A DNA stretch of 64,000 nt, from NCBI GenBank assembly GCA_948099385.1, contig CANUEZ040000167.1:4253001-4317000 (forward strand), given 5' to 3'. The notes beneath the pieces are model-generated. The model was not told the DNA's origin and searched no databases. It worked only from the letters and a program-made list of their open reading frames with translations. Position 1 is the first letter of the stretch. Each line of letters opens with the position of its first letter. Of this stretch, positions 11,670-24,047 are shown piece after piece. The position numbers and the translations under genes were made by a program. This DNA is from Fasciola hepatica (Eukaryota > Platyhelminthes > Trematoda > Plagiorchiida > Fasciolidae).

Positions 11670-14442
11670 ATGTCGGAATCCTATAAAGATTTTAACGTTA
11701 ACCTTGACTCCACTAAACGGTTCTCATTGTTTATGCTGAATACACGCTCAATAGTGAATAAGATGCGAATGCTGCCTATATTACTGCTCACGTCTGATTA
11801 CGACCTTATTTCAATTACCGAAACCTGGTTGACAGACAACACTCCAAAGGAGGATATCGCTACCACCGGATACCAAGCTTTCAGGAAAAATAGACTCACT
11901 CAGCGAGGGGGAGGCTGTCTTATATATGTAAGACAAAACATGCGAGCAAAAATATTTCAGCACCCCATGCTCGATTACTTGCCGGATTCAGTTTGGCTAC
12001 AGGTCACTACAGGATGTTCGACTTGACTGTTAGTTGCATCTACCACCCCCCGAGTACTAGTCAAAACGACTTTCTGCCTATCATAGAGGCGTTAAACGTT
12101 GTTGCGGACATACCCGGCCCAAAACTGGTGGCCGGCGACTTTAACGCACCAGGCATACGTTGGTCCACATTGAAAGCCCCACATCACTTACTACACTTCT
12201 TGACCAGCATTCGTTTAGGAGGCTGGACTCAACGTGTGATGTGCCCAACTAGAGGCAGTAGCATTCTTGATCTCATTTTTACGGTAGGATTATCTCGCGT
12301 ACACACATCTATTGTGAACAGCATCCCAGGTTGTTTCCACTTGCCGGTAAAATGTGAGTTTCCAGTGCCAAAACGAATCGTCCACAAACCAACCGTTAAA
12401 AGACCGTTCCATCAAGCCAGCTGGAATCAATTACCCTTACTCATTCGCTCGCAGAACTGGGATACTTTCCTTTTATCTGATGACTTGCATACCGTTGTGG
12501 ATCATCTTTACTCCACACTAAATGCATGTCTTGACGTAATCACCCCAACCCAAGATCTACCTGGGAGAGATAAACCAAACAGCTTTTGTCGATTGAAGCA
12601 GAAGCTTTCTATGCTACAACGCAAATTCCTTAGGTAGAGAGACTTTTCGTTGTTCTTGCAAATGAACCGTTTATCTCTTTCAATGAAATTGATTGAAATG
12701 TCCCTCAGTAAAAAGCAGGAATTAAGGGCGCTGAGTCATCCCAAAAGATCCGAAGCTTTATCTAAGCTGATGAAGTTGAGAAACAGTCAGTGCAGTTCTC
12801 CTATATCATCCGTTATATATAACAACAATTATATAACGAACTCCCAAGAGATCTCCGAGGCATTCAGTGCCTATTTTGCTTAGTATCTAACGACCGACGA
12901 CTCCCCATGCCTATATCACGTTGAGCCGCTGACATCTGCACCGTTCTCAGCGGTTACATTTCACCCAAACGACTTAACAGTGCAGCTAACTAAAATTAGG
13001 CGGTCACACCACCTGGGGCCAGATGCCGTACCACCGGCTACTTTTAGTCTATGTGACACTGATATCCCATTCTTGCTGTCAAAGGTTTTTAATTTATCTA
13101 TGAGCAGTAGCGTTTTCCCCTCCCATTGGAAAATATCAGTTGTTATCCCAATTCCTAGGAAAGGTTCACGCCAGGACCTAACCAACTATCGACCAGTGAA
13201 CCACACCCCTACAGTTTCCCGAATTATGGAAAGACTGATAAAAATAAGCTGACAACTCATTCACTGAACAATAACCTCATTAACACTGGACAGCACGGTT
13301 TTCTTCAAAAAAGATCGTGTGCCACCTGTATGAGTGACTTCCATAACCTAATAACTACGGCCACTAACAGCGGTAAATCAGTGATCGTAATCCTCCTTGA
13401 CATGACCAAAGCTTTCGATCGAGTATCTCACAATAGGCTCATGACGAAGATGAAAACCCACGGAATTGTTGACCCGATCCCGAGTTGGTTTTCATCATTT
13501 CTAACATCCCGAAAGCAGGTGGTGGACGTTGATGGCAGTTTATCATCACCTCGACCAGGTACTAGTGGAGTCATTCAGGGTAGTGTACTAGGTCCCTTAC
13601 CTTTTCTTATATATGTTATTGACATTTTTAATGTCATCACACACGGGGCTGCGTTTCTCTTTGCAGACAACATAAAAATGATGTACTCCTTTGAACCTGA
13701 CGCCTTAAATTCTACCATTGCTAGCATAAAGAGCGATTTATTATCACTAGACTCATGGAGCAACCAATGGTTGATGAAATTCTCCGCTAGCAATAGTTGT
13801 ATCCTTATGCATAAGTGTCAGGTTCCCGCAGGAATGTTTAAAATTAATGATCAGTTCATCCCCAACAATCCGGAAGTAAGGGACTTGGGATTACAATATT
13901 CTTGTACATTCAATTTCTCCGAACATTCGGCCGTGCAGGTTGCTAAAGCTAGACGGCTAATTGGTCTGATTAATAGAACCTTCAGTCTTACAGAGAGCAA
14001 GCTAAGCATTTTTAAAACTCATGTCAGACCACTTCTGGAATATTGCACTGTCGTCTTTTCTAACATGCGGCAGATTGACAGATTTGCAATTGAGAATGTA
14101 CAACGTAGATTTACCAAACAACTACTAGGATATTCCTCGCCTTTAAATTATATGGAAAGGTGTGAAATATTGCACCTAGAGCCCCTATGGCTGCGCCGTC
14201 TACGAATGAACCTGTCTTTCTTTTGCAATATTGTAAAACGTACATCTTGCAATTCAGCCCCCCAGGTCAAAACTCCCTCCAACTATTCTTTACGACATAG
14301 GGACTCTATAGTCTTGATTCCAGTATCCAGGATTGCGATGCGGTCAAATTCCTTATTGTTAAATATTCTTCCTGCTGGAACAAACTCCCAACTCAACTTA
14401 GGTCAATGTCTTCGGCCTATTTTTTATTCAAAAAAGAAATAA
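11670..14442 (+). pseudogene. LINE B ORF2 relic: endonuclease plus reverse transcriptase
   Basis: This is an APE-type endonuclease followed by RT, of CR1/Jockey-like type. The endonuclease N-terminus (11670-12026) shows MLNTRSIVNK and ITETWL. After a frameshift at about 12000, the second half (11993-12637) shows VAGDFNAPGIRW and LGGWTQRVMCPTRGSSILDL, but the usual catalytic SDH is replaced by a GCFHL-like stretch. The RT part continues at 12980-13252 (VIPIPRKGS, TNYRPVNHTP) and, after a stop and frame change, 13330-14442 (LLDMTKAFDRVSH, GVIQGSVLGP). The catalytic motif reads FADN instead of FADD. The C-terminal region with VRPLLEYCTVVFSN is present to 14442. Several stops, two frameshifts and two lost catalytic residues show that the copy is dead. 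Confidence 0.92.
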
Positions 14443-15550
14443 ATAAACATCTAACTGTCCAAAAACTCATCCAAATGCATGATTCCTACATGTCTATTAC
14501 CCGAGCCTACGGACTGGGCCTGGAATACTAACCAAAAGCTTAACAACTTTGTTCAGTAGACAGTTATTACCAACGGATGGTAAGGAGCATTCTGTATTAT
14601 AGTTAGAAAATAAAAGCAGTCCAACCCATACTCCATGACTGTCAACAACACACTCCACGTGTTTGTTTAGCCACCTCCTATTTTCAACGATTCTGACCAC
14701 GACCCCCTACTGGCCACCGTAACTCCGGTGATTCTTTTTTCATGCTGTCAGATTTTACCATAGTCGGTTATGTCCTTTTATTTCTATATTCATTGATTCA
14801 CTGCCGCTTTCCGCGATATACCTGGGCAGTTTTATTGATCTGTCATTTTTGCATGGTACACTCCACACAGCGTTCATCTATTGACGTACACTTACCTGTG
14901 AATTACTCTGCCTTCCCTCTTGCAGAACTGAACACCTGTATAATGGATGTAACCACACGGTCAATATTGATTAGTCTTCCACTTCCGCTTTGACATTACG
15001 TACCAACCCTACATAAAGTTAACAACTTGCCGCACGCTCACCTGTTTTCCTCCGGCCGTTCCCTGCCACCATCACTCTAGTAGTCTCCCTCCCAAGAAAT
15101 ACGCAATTGTTTGCCACATATATGATTCCTCCAGTATTTAGCCACCACTTTATATACTACCATCTTTGCAGACTGATTTATTTCCATATTAACACTTCTT
15201 GACATACCGGTCGTAAAGTGAATAATTCACCGAGCGCTTCGACGATATTTCCATCCATATGCCTCTCATATTCTGTAGCGCACCAAAAACATATCCTTTG
15301 AATATGTTCGAATTTCTACTAGTGGTAATTATTTCATATACCACTTATGCATGTACTCCAGACCTTCAACCGACATCATTCGATCTAACCTTCGAATTTG
15401 CTGGGCATTACTACAGTTTTAGTTCACTGTAACACTCTCTTTGATACTCTGCATGCACGTGTTGTACCCCTTTGTGAATTGTCATTCCAGGTTCACTTTA
15501 ATCATCTGATCATGCATTCTAGCATGCTTCGGGCGCATCCGAAATATACA

Positions 15551-15592
<42 letters not shown>

Positions 15593-15606
15593 ATTATTAT
15601 TATTAT
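14443..15606 (+). mobile_element. LINE B 3' UTR and tail (right copy)
   Basis: This follows B ORF2. From 14670 it is the reverse complement of the IR1 left arm. It lacks the counterpart of 7545-8671, so about 1.1 kb was deleted here (join near 14780-14795). It ends with a GATCATGC block, the stem-loop TTCGG/CCGAA (15528-15543) and an (ATT)n tail to 15606. Then the RT of LINE C resumes, marking the 3' insertion boundary of B. The 83-codon frame 14742-14993 has no domain. Confidence 0.85.
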
Positions 15607-16175
15607 GATCGAAGTTGGCATTACTGCCCATCTTCTCGCTTCAAAACTTCCTAGCGGCAGGCAGCACGGAGTTCTCAGACAACGATCATGCGCCACATGT
15701 CAGTTTGACTTCCTCAACCTAGTCACTAAGACTGTTGATAGCAGTCAGGAATTAGCCACTGTTTATCTAGATCTGTTGAAGGCTTTCGGCGGTGTTCCAC
15801 ACCCACACCTCACTGCCAAATTGCGTTCATTTGGTATTGATGACACACTGCTTTCTGGACTGCAATCTCGCCTCACTCGTTGGTCTCAAGTGGTCCTCAC
15901 CAACGGACATACTTCTAACTCGAAACCTGTTACAAGTGGCACTATACAAGGCAAAGCACTGGGTGCACTCCTAATTCTTATGTACGATAATGATATACTT
16001 GATCTAGTACACCGTGGCATGCCATTTTTGTTTGCAGATGATATAAAAATAGTCTACTCTCGATTCAAATGACGCCACCACCACCGGTTGCATAGCTGAA
16101 GATACAGCATATGAGAGGGGCCTTCATTTCTAAGACCAAATCATTTGTAGAACCTGCTCCCTCTTTTTGAGGACA
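15607..16175 (+). pseudogene. LINE C reverse transcriptase relic (right-arm copy)
   Basis: This encodes the same RT fragment as the left arm on the opposite strand: a LLKAFGGVPHPH block, TSGTIQGKALG, and FLFADDIKIVYSRF with both catalytic aspartates. It ends in frame at about 16072. At 16090 the sequence jumps to the counterpart of about 5540 in the left arm, so the RT C-terminal region (left arm 5545-6235) is deleted. Only the last coding block and the start of the 3' UTR follow to about 16500. The long isoleucine run in the conceptual frame from 15398 is a translated microsatellite. Confidence 0.85.
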
Positions 16176-17698
16176 CAAACAACAACAGACAGTTCCATCT
16201 ATCCAACCAAATTCTCAAAGCCCCACTAGCTGTGGCCGTTCCAGTAATGAATAAATCGAATTGAAATATCGTTATTTTTATCGACCGTGCTTCTCCCTTC
16301 TTTCGCAGTCTCAATCATCCTAAAGCTTCGTCCTTTGTTGGCTTCGACTTGCCCCATTTATCCGTTAATCTATGGCAGGGTCACAACCAGATTGCCTTTC
16401 TCTGTTGGTTTTCCCTCTTTAGTTCGCCCCTTATGTGCACTGCACTCTTAGCGTCAGTATACTCCCCTGGATAACGCTGCTGTTTGGTCGTTTACTTACC
16501 GATCTGTCGAACCGCATCCTTCTTTATCTTGAGCCCGCCTATGAGTCACGGCCTTGAAGCTCACGACTCTTTTTTCCGAGTGTCATCTAGTAACTTGAAT
16601 TCCATTAGGTTCATAAATATCTACCCTTACCTTCCAGTCTATTCTTCTTTGACAGTCAGACCTTCGATCCATCTTTTTATATCCCCCTTTCTAACGTCAC
16701 TCGACTGCACGCATACCCACCATAAAACGTCCAGCCAGTCAAGTTTCATAAATACCAAAATGCACACTCCTGGCGAACCGATGGCTTTTTTTATCACATT
16801 CCATATCCCTTGCTTTAGGAAGTTGCATCGAACTTGCAGCCGTCATTCATAGCTGGTATAGTAGCCAGACTGCTGCTTCTCCTTTAATCATCTTCCAGAC
16901 TTTTGTGGCGTAACACCACATCCTTGCCTTGCCAAGTAGATCCAGTTTGAATGTGTCCGCGTACATTTCATGATGCGGATCATTGACGAACTTTTCCCGT
17001 CAATGCATCGTGAATCTCATTCGACTTTTTCCTATTTCCTGCAGTTCGAACTCCGGATATCTGAACTAGTGAAACCGCTCCGGAATTAAACAAATCACCA
17101 TGATGATCGGTTATTAAAGTTTTCTTTACTGACTTCGATAGCTGATTATTGTCCCCATGTTTCAGGTCCAATTTTCTCCGACACCTCCAACCGAATGCTA
17201 ATCAGTGTCACCCCAGGATATTTCATATAATCCTTTCACCCGCTTCGCAGAAATTTGCTTTGCACATGAACCAGAGTAATCGTTTGCCAATAATTATCAG
17301 CATCATCTCTTTCCGTACGCATTTTTTGGAGTTTACACAACCGGTCGCTGCAATAATTTACCGTTTATTTGATTGACGATCACTTAGTTTGACGGGTTTC
17401 AAAAATGATTCCTATTTGCCGCGTTGTTTGATGTCGCCTCACTCTACCCAAGCATAACCCAGATTTGTTTTGCTGTTGATGAAGTGTGATTCCCCTCCTT
17501 TTACAAATTTAAAACATTTTATCCCGTTGATTAAGTTTGCGCATTCTGATCACGTTTATATGCTTGAGTCCTCACCACAGATGACGAATACACCATTGTT
17601 TTTATTATGTTCATTTTAAAAATGCATGATTATAAACTCGTCTCAAGATCCGAATCCTTTACAACACCGACGGCACCGGGGAAGTCCCAGAGTAAGGT
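16176..17698. other. Noncoding repeat sequence, IR1 right arm
   Basis: 16176-16500 is LINE C 3' UTR. From 16500 it switches to the counterpart of 2990-1796 of the left arm. The 122-codon plus-strand frame (16484-16852) spans this deletion join and is therefore accidental at its start. The frames at 17149-17376 and 17607-17798 mirror left-arm frames and show no known domain. Confidence 0.7.
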
Positions 17699-17724
17699 AA
17701 AGCATGAACGCTGCAACAAGCTTT
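17699..17724 (+). repeat. LINE A target-site duplication, 5' copy (26 bp)
   Basis: This 26-mer, starting AAAGCATGAACGCTG, recurs at 26578-26603 with two substitutions and occurs unbroken on the minus strand at 1770-1795. It marks the 5' insertion boundary. Confidence 0.93.
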
Positions 17725-18510
17725 CTGCAAGGTCAAGGCCACCCCCGCGTGAAATTCAGTTTGTCTCGTTTTCTTTCTTTGCTTATACCACTGTTTAGTC
17801 TTGTAGCTGTATCCACCCTAGTATACACCACCTAATTACCTGAAACCGTGACCTAGGTGTGTAAACAACTGCGGCACACCACCGCGCAGACGCTAGTACT
17901 TATCGCGAGTTAGAATTATAGACTGTATTGATTATTCACTGCTCTTATTCCATTTTATTACACTCTACATGGCTTATCTAGTAAATCTCCCCTTATTCTC
18001 GCCACAGTAAGATCTATCGAGCGATTTTACATCCTATCGTTATAACCCAACTCCTACCTTATTTTCGCTACGCATCCACCGGCGCTCCTTCTGAAGTTTC
18101 CTTCCTACTGTGCCTCCATTCATTTGTTTTTTTGCCATAAGAGCGCACTTTCGTTCCACCCGGTCCACCAACCCCATACTTACAATATACTCTCCCGCAA
18201 AACCTGCTGTTGTGATCCAAGCAACAGCTAAGTACCTACCGTATCCTGTGGGGTTCAACCTGTGCACACCACACGGCAAAATTTCTTCTATCTCACTATT
18301 CCTCACCGTCCCAAGTCTCCTAGTCCCAACAGTATATATAGCGGGTCATATAGCTCACTGCCCGTACCTCATTGCCACATTGTTCTCATCTAGACCTTCG
18401 CACACATAGCACCCAGGAACACTCCTGGTCTGCTCAGAACTTTGGCGAGTCTCTGTCTAGTTGACCGATTTCCTGCTACATATTTACCTCCGTCATATAT
18501 TCCTACTTAT

Positions 18511-20286
18511 CATGCTATCCCGGTCCCCAACCAGTACTCGGAAACTCCGTGTCGTTGAAGCTGGCAAATCCAAACACACCCAACCCCTCCCAAAAACCAG
18601 GCCGTGCTCTGTCACCCTCGTTAACGTCGACGGTGAAGCTTCTAATAGTCCTATTGGCCTTAAGCAGAGTTTCGTCGAACTTAGCAACAAGGTCTAGCTG
18701 ATTGGTGAAATCCTTCCAAAGGTTTCACTCCTGGCTACTCTCCTTGACCCTGTAGCCGCCACATCGCCCAAGAACTTGGTTTCGGTGGGACACCTCCTTG
18801 ACTCCGTGTCTACTGAAATATACCACCGCATTGCCAACTCCAAGAACGCAGTGGTTTTTAATGTTAGAGACTGCTTACCACTATCCTTGGCGAAACACAA
18901 CATACTAAGTTCGTGCAACATGGCTCACTATAGATGCCATTGCAGGAGGCTACGTAAAACGTCCCAGCGACATAGTTGCCCCCTGCTATTCCAATTCACG
19001 GACGACTTAACAGCTACAGAGTTCATTAGCAACAAGTCGACAATTGCTCCCCTTTCGCCGTATAAGGACATCAAGATATTCTCTGATAAAACCCCCCTCC
19101 AACGGGAAATACCTCGCTCGCTGAGGAGTAACTCCGCCTTGCACATGCAGGCTGACCCCACTGTAACCAATGCCAATGCCCCTCTGTCAAGAAGTCAAAG
19201 GCGAGCCCAGCGCCTCACCCTGCCTGCCTGCAAACTGTCGACTTAGATATGTCTAACTCCCCACCCCCGGTTCCGCTTCCACACAAATGCCCTTTTTTAC
19301 CATCTCCCCCAGCATCCTCTACTAGCAGTAACTCTCGCTCCCCGACCACAGGCCCCAAGCGGCACTCCACTTCAATATTTAAGCCGCGCTCCCCCATCAT
19401 AGCCTCAGAGCCAAGACAGGACTCTGGTACAACCATCAGCCCTGGCCGTACTACTTCCAATCCGTCCTCCGAGCAGTTGACAAGTGTTGTCACCAGCCGC
19501 TCTCGCTCTAACGACTTTGCCAACTACCCAACAGCTGCTAGCTCAGCCACGACACTTCGTTTCTATCCTCATGAGTTCCGCTCTAATCCCCCCATAAGCC
19601 TACCTGGTACTCATACCAGGTCCGCACTTGCCCAACTAATCACCTCACTCATTATCCCCCACTCTCAATCGGCTTCCGCTTATAGCATACTCTCGGATCC
19701 TCCAGATGATAACCAACTGGGCCATCATCCGGATTCGTCTAACGCCATCGTCCCTTTATGCAGAAGTGACCTTCAGGGCCTTGCCAGTGCCACTCACCTT
19801 TCCATTGCCTCGCACCCCCATCCACTGTCTTTCCCTCTCTCTGATCGCATGGGTCACACCAATCCTCCATCTACGTTGCTACCGTATATCCCTCCCTGCC
19901 CCCCAGACACCAACCCTCCATACTATAGCCCCAGCATGCCTCCGCTGTTCCCCCCTGCTCACCTCCACCAACCCTCATCTAACCCTGAAGTACCACGTAC
20001 ATACCCTAGCAGATACTTTAGGTTCGTACCTGTATCTCGCCTCCTCGCCCAACCTCCCCACTTACCGGCTCCCCTGCCCCTCATGAGCCTACAAACCTTT
20101 CCAAATTTCGCCACTCCCTTCCCGCCCCCCACCCCCCACTACGTCCCAGTTACTCTCCCACATGTCTTCACCCCCATACCGACCTACCAGCCCTATACTG
20201 ACTCTGCCCAACAGGTAGGTTACCTGCAGTCAAGATCTCGTTTATTTCCTGACCGATGCCCTCCGCACTCGTGGCCATATTGCTAG
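18511..20286 (+). pseudogene. LINE A ORF1 (broken)
   Basis: The most likely start is the ATG at 18511 (MLSRSPTSTRKLR), which gives a basic N-terminus. An in-frame TAG at 18695-18697 interrupts it. The same frame continues to 19246 with the block shared with LINE B (SNSKNAVVFN; NMAHYRCHCRRLRK; SCPLLFQF), whose Cys and His spacing could bind metal. A frame change near 19230 leads into 19249-20286, a 345-codon region very rich in Pro, Ser, Thr and His with no folded domain visible. Together this would be about 590 residues. A role in RNA binding is inferred from being ORF1 of a LINE. The proline-rich half is probably disordered. Confidence 0.75.
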
Positions 20287-20293
20287 TCACCCT

Positions 20294-23200
20294 ATGGACC
20301 ATATCGATAAACTTTCACAGACTCAAATCACTGATCGCTCCCTACTCGATGTCATGCCACTTAGCACCTTAACCCACGCACTCTCCCCTTTCCACCCCGC
20401 TTCGACAGATACTCTTAACCTCTCACTTTGCCATATGGTGCCTCCTCCCTCTGCACCGCGTGACACCCCTCCGGCCCACATCAGCGGTGTGCTGCACACC
20501 CACCGTATTGATCACCCACAGCGATCGGCTGCGCCTAATGCTAACGCTTCTCCTACTTTCCGTCCCCCACCCAACACTGCCTGCCCTCCCCCTTCTACTG
20601 ACGCTCTATCCCCACTGAGACCCAACTCCTTTCGCCACAGCGATCCCAATAGTCTTGCCCCTGGCATGCATGCTTTGCGCACACCGATACTGAACTCATT
20701 CCTACTAGTTCTTAATAACGCTCGCTCAATAATTAGAAAAATAGCGCACCTGCGATCATTGGCATCTACATCAAACGCTGACATTATACTAGTAACTGAA
20801 TCCTGGCTGTCAGATGATGCTTCGCTTGACCTTGTTCGCATAGCTGGGTATCAATGCTTCTCGAACACCCGCCAGTCCAGGCGTGGAGGGGGCTGTTTAG
20901 CCTTTGTCAAATGCACAATCCACGCTAGTGTTATCGACCACCCCTCTCTTCTCCTTATTGAGGATTCGTTATGACTATCCCTTCACGCCTCCGGCCAGAA
21001 CCTCCTCCTTGGCTGCGTCTACGTCCCCCCCGGGTCTGGAGCCTGCAAAAATTGACTCCACCGTGGATGTCTTTAATGCTGCACTTGACTACCCTGCCAG
21101 TGCAAAAATTATTGCGGGTGACTCTAACCCTCTTTCAATTTGCTGGTCCTCCTATACTAGCCCTACCGCCCTCCCCACCTTCCTTTCTTGTGTCCGTCTT
21201 GGTGGATGGACCCAACATGTCTCCTGCCCTACTAGGGGGAACAACATCTTGGACCTAGTATTCTCCATTGATGTTCCTGATATGATCACCCAGACTACTG
21301 ATCACTTCCCCGATAGTGACCACCGTATTGTCAGGTGCAAGTTCAGCTGTTCTCATCCGATGCAATCCTCTCCCCCTGTTCTGACTTCCTACCATTCCTG
21401 TAACTGGCCCCTAGTGCCAATGATAATCCGCTCCCTTAACTGGGACACATTTTTTCTTTCATCCGGTCCCCTCACTGTTATGAACTCTCTCTACTCCAAC
21501 CTCCTACAATGCCTAAATACCGCCAACCCATGTGCTGATCCACGCCCCAAATCCAGCAGCTCACACCTGTCCCTTTTAGAGCGTAATCTGGCTAAGCTGC
21601 AACCTACCTTCGCTAGATCACACGACTTCACAATCCCGCTGCGCATAAACCAGCTACAACTTGGGCTGCGTTGCATGGTCGATTCGCATTTGAGAAGGCA
21701 AGAGGCCGTCGCCCTAGCACACCCAAACAAAACTGGCCGCCTGTCCAACCTGCTTAGTAAAAGGTCCAATCAATCCAATCATACCTCGCCCAAGCTCCTC
21801 AGCTGCGGCTCATCTACCGATAATACTCCAGCATCTATTTCTGAGGCCTTCAATGAGCATTTTTCTTCCTCTCTTTTAAGCTGTCCTGGTATTTTCCCTC
21901 CTACAATCCACCCATGCACCTCTGCCTCTCCTTCATCGATTCCCTTCACCCATCTAGAAATTGAAAAATCAGTTTCCTCTATAGAACCTTTCTCGAAACC
22001 CGGACCAGATGATCTCCCACCGGCCCTCCTCCGTTTCGGTAGTCCTGACCTCCCTTTAGTGTTACTTAATATGTATACCACCTCCATGCTTCACACTTTC
22101 GTCCCACCTCAATGGAAATCCTCTGTTATAGTTCCGCGCTTCAAAAAGGGCGTATTACACGACCCAGATAACTACCGGCCCATTAATCACACCCCAGTAG
22201 TCTGCAAAATTATGGAGAGAATTATCAAAAAACACATTGCCCAGTACCTCTTATCTGACAACGTGCTGAACCCTGGTCAGCATGCTTTCTTGAACTCCCG
22301 TTCCTGCTCTTCCTGCCAGCTTGACTTTCTCAATGTCCTATCGTCTGGTGCCGACGCCGGCAACTCTGTAATTGTCCTGTGCCTCGACATGTCTAAGGCT
22401 TTTGACCGTGTTCCCCATATTTGTCTGTTGGCCAAAATCCGGTCTCTCGGTATTACTGACCCTCTCCTCTCCTGGCTATCCTCCTATCCCTCTCACAGAT
22501 CACAAGCCGTGCTCGACGACAGCCACCTATCTTCCACCAAACCAATTACCAGCGGCGTCATCCAAGGCAGTGTCCTAGGCCCATTACTATTTCTTATTTA
22601 TATCAATGACATTTTCTCTTCTATTCTACACGCCACTCCTTTCCTCTTTGCCGACGATATAGAAATAGTGTACTCTTTCCTCCCTAGTGACCTATCCGTG
22701 ACTCTGTGCAACATATCGCATGACTTACTTACTTACTCGTTCTCCAAACTTGGTGCGTCTCGTGGTTCATGAAATTCTCTGCGGAGAAAAGCTTCCTCCT
22801 ATCATACAAGTTCACCGTACCACCCGGCCACATTTGTCTGGACGGCCTGCCTATCGCCATACACCCCATGGGTACCGGTCTTGGCGTACGCTACTCTTGT
22901 TCCTTTAACTTCTCCGAACAGGCATCGTTCCAAATCGCTAAGGCTAAGCAAACCCTAGGCCTGATCAATCGGTGTTTCTTAATACCAGCCAGTCGCCTCT
23001 CCATGTATCTCTCACACGTGAGACCGCTCCTGGAATATTGTCCCATGACCTCCAGCCTCTGGCCATGTTTCTTCATTGTATCTCTTGGGAACGTTCAGAG
23101 TACTTTCACCAAAAGGCTGTTGGGCGTATCCCTAGCCCTAACACACCGCCAGTGCTGTGAGCTCCTACAAATTGAGCCTCTATGGATTCGTCGCATGAGG

Positions 23201-23527
23201 CTCAACGTGATTTTCCTCTTTAAGCTAATCCATAACCTGGCCCACACCTCTTATCTCATCTCATTCGCTGCGCCCTGCTCCTACCCCATCCGACACCGTG
23301 CCTTCTCTCTCACTGTCCCTCATCCTAATCTCTGTCTGAAGTCCCGATTTTTTCTGTCAGCCTATTCCAAAATCTGGAATAAGCTGCCCATTAGCTTACG
23401 CAGTGCCTCCTCAATGTTCGCTTTTAGGCGCGCACTTTTGTCATACTTAACAGTCTCCAATGCTATATTGCTCACCAATGAGCTCGGCTCCGCCGACCTG
23501 GCCTTTAAAAGAGGCCTCACACTGTAA
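20294..23527 (+). pseudogene. LINE A ORF2: APE endonuclease plus reverse transcriptase (broken)
   Basis: Frame 20294-20974 begins with a Pro-rich stretch and enters the endonuclease at about 20690 (VLNNARSIIRK; ILVTESWLSD). A TGA at 20972-20974 interrupts it, and the same frame goes on (LLLGCVYVPPG). After a frameshift near 21040 the frame 20904-22772 takes over: IIAGDSNPLS (normally GDFN), LGGWTQHVSCPTRG, and SDHRIV of the active site. RT follows: GPDDLPPALLRF at about 22000, NYRPINHTPVV, LDMSKAFDRVPH, SGVIQGSVLGPLLFLIYIND and FLFADDIEIVYSF, so the catalytic Asp pair is intact. Another frameshift near 22745 leads to 22769-23527, the C-terminal region (SHVRPLLEYC; RRMRLNVIFLFKLIHN). One stop and two frameshifts are thus all that separates it from an open frame; it is the best preserved RT in the window. 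Confidence 0.92.
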
Positions 23528-24011
23528 CTCTACTACCTCTGCGCCACAGGCCACTAGGTACACCTCGCGAACTAAGGCCATTTCCCTCACTGATCCATAG
23601 CGAACCTACCTCCTGCCATCATAAGGTAACCCTATTACTCACCTACGTTCATCTCTTATCCATCAGATTCACTTTTATTTCTCCTCAGTATCCGTTGATT
23701 CTCAGCTGGGGTACACCCAGACTGCGCTTCTCTATCCCTTTTCTCTTTCCAGTGATCCTCAGTGACGGCCAACCACTTCAGGCACTGTACTTACCACCTC
23801 CCTGGCAGGTGCACTTGGATAGTATTGCTACACGGTCGTCTACCACTCGCTGTTTCCGTTGGCTCTCCTGTTCATGATCTCACGTCTTGGTCAATTGTTC
23901 CTGGTTCATGCACCCCCATCGCGGTCGTTTTGTCCCCTGTACAATTATCCATGAACACTCGTGCCACTCCCAACAATGCGGGGAGCGGCCAGATCCACCG
24001 CTATGGCCGGC

Positions 24012-24047
24012 GCACATCGGGCGTGCAGGCCGTCTGCAAGGATGTGC
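24012..24047 (+). other. Recurring internal hairpin in LINE 3' UTR
   Basis: GCACATC (24012-24018) can pair with GATGTGC (24041-24047), and inside it TGCAG (24024-24028) with CTGCA (24034-24038). The counterparts at 31148-31183 (8-bp outer stem) and, on the minus strand, at 4943-4978 (6-bp outer stem) keep an outer stem although the inner sequence varies. The function is unknown. Confidence 0.6.

Larger units (their letters stand above)
14670..17724. repeat. IR1 right arm, inner part
   Basis: Reverse complement of left-arm blocks 8782-8672, 7545-6235, 5545-5135 and 2990-1770, in that order, with the three intervening blocks missing. The deletion joins lie near 14785, 16090 and 16500. Point differences from the left arm are rare (for example two protein differences in the frame mirrored at 16980-17171; none in the 66 codons mirrored at 7324-7524). 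The outer part of the arm resumes at 26578, after LINE A. Confidence 0.93.

Noticed and set aside
5466..15606. Twin priming as the origin of the oppositely oriented LINE B pieces
   Set aside because: Twin priming inverts part of one copy; it does not duplicate sequence. Here the 3' UTR and the flanking LINE C are present twice.
15398..16072. 224-codon frame with a long isoleucine run
   Set aside because: The isoleucines come from the ATT microsatellite tail of LINE B, and the part before it is 3' UTR. Only the RT fragment after 15606 is real coding ancestry.
19249..20286. 345-codon Pro/Ser-rich frame as a host structural protein
   Set aside because: It directly continues the frame of LINE A ORF1, and LINE B has the corresponding region in the same position.
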